Part shown: positions 58,970-64,000 of the stretch, piece by piece
How the letters are laid out: each line of letters begins with the position of its first letter
Numbering within the stretch: the first letter of the stretch is position 1
Notes under the pieces: generated by a model
Database searches by the model: none
Told to the model about the DNA's origin: nothing
Seen by the model: the letters and a program-made list of their open reading frames with translations, nothing else
NCBI GenBank assembly: GCA_963693285.1
Contig: OY848917.1
Coordinates: 13,268,192 to 13,332,191 of the forward strand
Source of the DNA: Xestospongia muta
Taxonomy: Eukaryota; Porifera; Demospongiae; Haplosclerida; Petrosiidae
Direction of reading: 5' to 3'
Length of the DNA stretch: 64,000 nt
Translations under genes and position numbers: made by a program

Positions 58970-59800
58970 TGTATAACAATATTGTTATAGTACCAGCTGT
59001 AACTAAATTTATTAAGATTATCATTCAATAATTATAGTGTCGGATAGAGAATAGTGGAAACAAGGCCAATGAATGTAACCCGAGGACGTTATTTCAATTG
59101 AAATTCACACGTAGCTCTTTGGCGATTGTAGTGCATAACAAACAAATGCTCTTGCAGTTCTCTCGCAATACTGATGGTAATTTAACACAAACAATAGCTG
59201 TTTGGTTGTCATGGAGTACTCTGGAACTTTAGAAAGTGAAAACAACTTTATCACATGTTAATATAAGCTGTTGATTTCAAGTAGTCTATATATAATTTCA
59301 TAGAAAGCAGACTCTCACATTGTTAGTGACATTAGTTCAACTTGGAAACATCTTTACATCTCAAGTTTTCAAACTTCTTTTACCACTCAACAGTCAAATT
59401 CTTTACACACGTGAACTCTCTTTTGTTATATTGTTGCAGACAATGAAATTATATATCAATAATGTTATATTATTATAGTATTAATACAAATGTCAGATTA
59501 TTTGTGAACATGATCTATTATTTGCAGGACAAATTTGTGACAATTACCTCCATTAATAGTACTTGTGTGTCACAAATTCGTGACACTGGCCCTGTAAGGA
59601 TTAAATATTATAAGCCTGACTAAATTGTGTATCTAAAATATCTTTGTTTTTCCTGCAATACACTAAGTAAGATATTATACTAATAGCTAAACATACATGT
59701 TATTCCCAGGTGATAATATTGATTAAGAAGCTCTCTTGATTGAATATTTTTGTGCAGCACACTGATGAAACATTAAGTTCTAATTTCTCTTTAAAAGAAG
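58970..59800. other. Spacer right of the receptor cluster
   Basis: No gene was seen. Around 59528-59585 a short inverted repeat pairs ACAAATTTGTGACA with TGTCACAAATTCGTGACA. Confidence 0.45.
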
Positions 59801-59802
59801 TA

Positions 59803-61060
59803 TTAACAATTGCTAGCTAAATCTGTAGCATCATCTACAGAATGTTCTGCCTCTTTGAGTTGATTTTCAGTGATCTTTGGAATCCACTGCTGATACATAA
59901 CATAACCGAGGTAAACACTTGTAATGACAAATAACATATAATTGCTAATCATTACAAGAAATTTTATAAATACAAATAGATAGATTCATTTTCACTATAT
60001 CTAAAAAGAAGAAAACATGTATATACTAACATACATGTATTTACATATTGCATATCAAATGTAATATGTGTTCTTGTTTCCTGAATTAAAATAGACATAA
60101 AAATATCACCACCAGCCACATAATGTACATAAACCATCCTGACTTAGGTGTTATGGACATGGGAACAATAAAGAAAAGAAAAACAAGAAAATATGCTAAT
60201 GTGAGAGCAACTGTCAGTGGTAACACAAACATCAACCAACCTTTACAAAGAAAACTGACAAACTTGCAAAATCTCTGACGAACTAATAGGATTATAATTG
60301 CTTAAGAAGTACACTCACTCTGAAATACTTGTATAGTTATTACTATTATTATTATTATTACAAATAATGATGTTGACGTACCTCACCAAGATGAAAAAAC
60401 AGGATGTTATTAATACACTGACAACTTTAATTGATGTTAGAAATGGTTATTGGTTCAAGCTCTTGTGTATATATATGCATTAGATAAAATTTAAAATAAT
60501 GCCCTTACTTTTATTCTCAGAAGTACTAATGAGCCATCAGTAAATAGCTATGCAGTCAAAACAAATTCAGAAGAATACAAATCTGAATGATTTCTCAATG
60601 GAAATAAATTAGTGATTTACCTGTTTCATATTTTGAGATGGGTTGGTTTTGTTGTTCATATTTTTGTCAGTAGGTCTGGATTCAGTAACATTTATGAATT
60701 ATTTAATTGTTTAGGAAATTATTTTTCCACCTTAGTGAGGTAATTATTATATATTGTATTACTTACTTGTGAATAGTGGCCTGACACTGAGGACAAATTG
60801 AGGTACTAACTGTCTGAAAATATGTCTTATAAAGAACATATATTAACAAGGTCATGTTAATACTCTTGGTTAACCTGGTTTTAATATTCCAGTGGTTCTG
60901 AAGCTCCATACCAGCCCAGCGAATCTGACATTGTCTCTCTCAGACTTGGTAATTGTATAGGTTGCATATATTGAGGAGATCTTGAAAACATCTGGAGAGA
61001 TGGTGGCATGTAACATTGATTATAATCTTGAATGATTGTTGTACTTCCTATAATCATATG
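59803..61060 (-). CDS. 3' exons of an unrecognised membrane protein gene
   Basis: The last exon (59803-59917) reads VYLGYVMYQQWIPKITENQL, then KEAEHSVDDATDLASNC and stop. The exon around 60110-60242 encodes a long hydrophobic stretch, WLMFVLPLTVALTLAYFLVF then LFFIVPMS, and a second one, GWFMYIMWLVVIFL, with TPKS between. Further upstream, 60775-60815 reads VSTSICPQCQATIHK, a CxxC zinc-binding pair, and 60890-61045 reads YNQCYMPPSLQMFSRSPQYM. The order (Pro/Gln-rich part, CxxC, hydrophobic part) recalls small Zn-linked membrane proteins, but I cannot name a family. Exon borders are partly uncertain. Confidence 0.4.
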
Positions 61061-61299
61061 TTACTATGGGTAGATATGTCATACATAAAGCTACAATTTG
61101 ATTTTTAAAATAGATTGATAATAAAATAGGGGCTGATGTTGTTGGTCTCAAGTGAGTGGATACAATCAATGTCTCTGGCACTGTTCATAGCAATGAGGTT
61201 TACATTGGCTGAAGCTGTTTCAAGATTACTAGCAAATGGCAACCGGGTATTAGCCAGAATTGGGATTACGATGACTGCATATGGATAGATAAACATCTG

Positions 61300-62060
61300 A
61301 GTTGTTTATGCATGTAGTATTTGTTATGTATCTTTCATCATCCAAAAGAGATATGTTAAGACTTAAGACTAACAATTTCCTGAACCTACATATTATGAAG
61401 AAACAAACACTTTGTGAGAATTCTATGCAACAAAAAGAGGAATTATTTACATAGACAACTAAAGTGCACTGCTGTAGTGTCTGTTCTAATGTAGCAAATA
61501 ATTTACATATCTCATTATGTTTACCTTTTCTTTAGACAAGGTTTCTTTATAATTGGAGTCTTTTTTAAGTCTTTCTCTTTTGAGCATTATCCTTCAAAGT
61601 GCTATTATTAACTTTCTTAGGTATATTTCCATTTACTTCCTTGGCTACTGGAGCTTTAGAGTAAGATATTGTATACTTTTACCTACAAATAATAAGATAT
61701 ATTGAGAACTTTTATCAGAGGAATGCAGTTATTTTTGATGAAGAATATAAATTATTATTACTAACCGCTTTACATAATAATATTCATTTATCACACCTAG
61801 CGTAATTAAATAATGAGGTATACCTTATATAAACATAGAGTCATTATGGAAGTAACTTTTTATAATCAAATTTACTAGTCTAAAGTAAGAGTACTTAGTA
61901 TGGTAGCTTTTGTATTACTGGATTAGAATTTTGTGGCCTTTTAATTTAACTATAGATAATAAGTGCAAGAGCTGTTAGTTTTTTCTACGCTATTCTAATA
62001 TAGTGAAATGAACAAATACTACATCATATTGATCTATGACACTTAAAACCCATCTATAAG
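61300..62060. other. Non-coding spacer or intron
   Basis: AT-rich, with no credible exon. The 63-codon minus frame at 61105-61296 has no motif and overlaps the region between likely exons. Confidence 0.35.
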
Positions 62061-62066
62061 TTCTTA

Positions 62067-62198
62067 CCTTTTTCTTGCTAGGAGATTCTGAATCTTGAAC
62101 AATGGCTTCTGAATGTTGAACTGGACCAGATCCATCAGACCATGGAGCAACAATATTGCTTCCTATAGTTGTATGCTTCTTCACAAGGTGCTGCAGAC
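62067..62198 (-). CDS. Single exon of an unknown gene
   Basis: The minus strand reads HLVKKHTTIGSNIVAPWSDG, then SGPVQHSEAIVQDSESPSKK and K, ending at a GTAAGAAC donor. It is polar, with no domain recognised. Start and partner exons were not found. It may belong with the exons at 59.8-61.1 kb. Confidence 0.3.
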
Positions 62199-62704
62199 TC
62201 TACATAAATTGAAACATGGTGAGGTAAATTATGGGCTTTATTTTCACCAACAATTGAAAAATAGATGGCCCGTTCTTCAACTAAAAATACATTAGGTATA
62301 TTATAATTATTGAACACCAGCAACACATTAGAATCAGTTGTGTCTCTATCTTATCTACACCAACATTAAAATGCCTAAAGTATGTGCAAGTCTTTTTGTC
62401 AATGAGTTATTCATTCGATCTTCTTTGGAATAGTATCGTTTAAAGTGTTTCCTTTTGCCTTGTTATGAATATTTCAACTTACTTTTTAGCTACTTGCACT
62501 AAACAGTGAAAATAACAATTTTTATCATATAGTTCGAACATACTGCGTTAGTACTATTTGTCACTGTATCTTTTATCACAGTAATACATCCTTTTGTACA
62601 TTACCTGCATTAAACCATATAATAATATTCATTCATCACAGCTTCTGCTATAACACACACACACATGAGGCAGTCCCATATACTAATATGAAGTCATAAT
62701 TAAT

Positions 62705-63550
62705 GTTGTGCCAGTACCAGTTTATACCTCCAGTATAGTACTAGTTCCAGTACCCAGTACCAGTATAGTTCTAGTACAGTACTAGTTCCAGTATTCAGTT
62801 CCACTATAGTTATAGTACAGTACTAGTTCCAGTACCAAGTATCAGTATACTTCCAGTACAGTACTAGTTCTAGTACTCAGTACCAGTATACTACCAGTAC
62901 AGTACTAGTTCCCATACCCATTAGCAGTATATTTCTAGTATAGTACTACTTCTGTAATGTACTAGTTCCAGGATCCAGTATTAATCAATTTGTGCCACAA
63001 AATATTTATTTTAAAGGCTATATATATATTCACAATACCAGTATTGAAGCTTATTTAAATGTGCTCTCAATTAGGTAGTTAGAATACTACAGGTCTATAA
63101 GCATTTGGCAAAACAATCAAATGTATTTCTTGTTTAGCCAGCCAACTAGTAAAGTATAGTAGCCCAGTACTAGTACACTTCCATTACGCTACTATATAGT
63201 TCTAGCACCCAGTATAGTACAGTACTAGTTCCGGTACCCAGTACCAGTATAGTTCTAGTACAGTACTAGTTCCAGTACCCAATACCAGTATACTTCTAGT
63301 ACAGTACTAGTTCCAATATTTAGTTCCAGTGTAAATCTAGCACAGTACTAGTTCCAGTACCAAGTATCAGTATAGTTCTAGTACAGTACCAGTATAGTTC
63401 TAGTACAGTACCAGTTCCAGTACCCAGTACCAGTATACTTCTAGTACAGTACCAGTTCCAGTACCCAGTACCAGTATACTTCTAGTACAGTACCAGTTCC
63501 AGTACCCAGTACCAGTATACTTCTAGTACAGTACTAATTCCAGTATTTTA
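62705..63550. repeat. 41-base GTAC-rich minisatellite in two blocks
   Basis: The unit contains CAGTATACTTCTAGTACAGT, then ACCAGTTCCAGTACCCAGTA and C, and repeats exactly at 41 bases around 63420-63540. Older, diverged copies fill 62705-62970 and 63160-63420. A 190-base stretch without the repeat (about 62970-63160) splits the array. The newest copies are at the right end. Confidence 0.92.
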
Positions 63551-63559
63551 CTGGAATTA

Positions 63560-64000
63560 AGTTTAAAATGAGGTACTATAAGTAGTTTTAGTTCTATTAC
63601 CAAAGTACTGGCACAATACTAGTCATAATAATAATAAATTCCCAGACTACATAATCTTTTCTATGCTATTCTAATACAGTAAAATGAACAAATACCAGAC
63701 TACATAATCAAGAGTTTGCCATCTTGTTGTCCTATTTAAAAGGTTGATTCTTTTTTACAGGCCAATGAGCCAGCCTACATAAATGGACCACCTCAATCAA
63801 TTGTAATGTTTGATGTCAATAGCTACAATTTGTTTTTGTGAACATACATTATATAGCATTAATAAAAGCACTTGCTTATATTAGCTATAGAAAGAGTGGT
63901 ATACCAGGCCACTACTTTAAGCTATATAGTCTCTTTGAGAACTTTATCAAGATTATGGAAATTGATATAAGTCTTTACCTTCTTTCTTGGCTTATATAAT
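63560..64000. other. AT-rich window end, no gene seen
   Basis: The block at 63655-63690 repeats text from near 61981-62016 (CTATTCTAATA then AAATGAACAAATAC), so a small duplication spans the minisatellite. No coding sense was seen. Confidence 0.4.

Noticed and set aside
1..64000. tRNA, rRNA or other structured RNA genes
   Set aside because: I looked for tRNA-like box sequences and long GC-rich stems and saw none I could support; a covariance-model scan would decide.

Overview
The window is eukaryotic and AT-rich. It has short exons, GT-AG introns (many only 50-150 bases), microsatellites, minisatellites, MITEs and decayed retroelements. The gene content fits a sponge genome, most likely a demosponge such as Amphimedon: Ig/FN3 receptors, a GABA-B-like class C GPCR, reverse-transcriptase relics with a Cys-rich leader, and PHD/transposase-like genes. 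The species is an inference. Exon limits were read by hand from splice signals and paralogue comparison.

The left part (1-11000) holds a minus-strand PHD-finger/transposase-like gene with two apparent 1-base frameshifts, dispersed ~130-base repeats, a broken purple acid phosphatase gene and a decayed pogo/Tigger-like transposase. The centre and right (about 13.9-58.9 kb) hold the main feature, a cluster of paralogous type I receptor genes. Each encodes a signal peptide, two Ig-like domains, one fibronectin III domain, a Ser/Thr-rich stalk, one membrane helix and a cytoplasmic tail built from a 40-residue unit that carries a YxxV/L/I tyrosine motif. Five copies are open end to end: A 13947-16654 (-), C 21716-25600 (+), F 42372-44658 (-), I 50393-52464 (-) and J 56702-58891 (-). 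In all five, the summed exon lengths are an exact multiple of three. At least four more are broken: B 18.3-20.85 kb, G 46.8-48.0 kb, H 48.9-49.85 kb and K 55.5-56.1 kb. A 3'-end remnant lies near 28.2 kb. Stalk exon number and tail repeat number differ between paralogues, while the Ig2 exon is exactly 318 bases in every intact copy. This is the pattern of a fast-evolving surface recognition family that may signal through SH2-domain proteins. The ligand and function are unknown.

Other genes interrupt the cluster. A complete 16-exon class C GPCR (30337-38121, -, about 812 residues) and a decayed reverse-transcriptase element (39.05-42.1 kb, +) lie between C and F. A short gene of unknown family (45.2-46.1 kb, +) lies between F and G. 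A 619-base element with long inverted repeats and a perfect 10-base target duplication (26059-26677) carries what looks like the captured first exon of a ZAD-type zinc-finger gene. Three Tc1/mariner-like MITEs and one 128-base foldback element lie in introns and pseudogenes.

The right end (59.8-62.3 kb) holds exons of unrecognised minus-strand genes, and a GTAC-rich 41-base minisatellite fills 62.7-63.55 kb.
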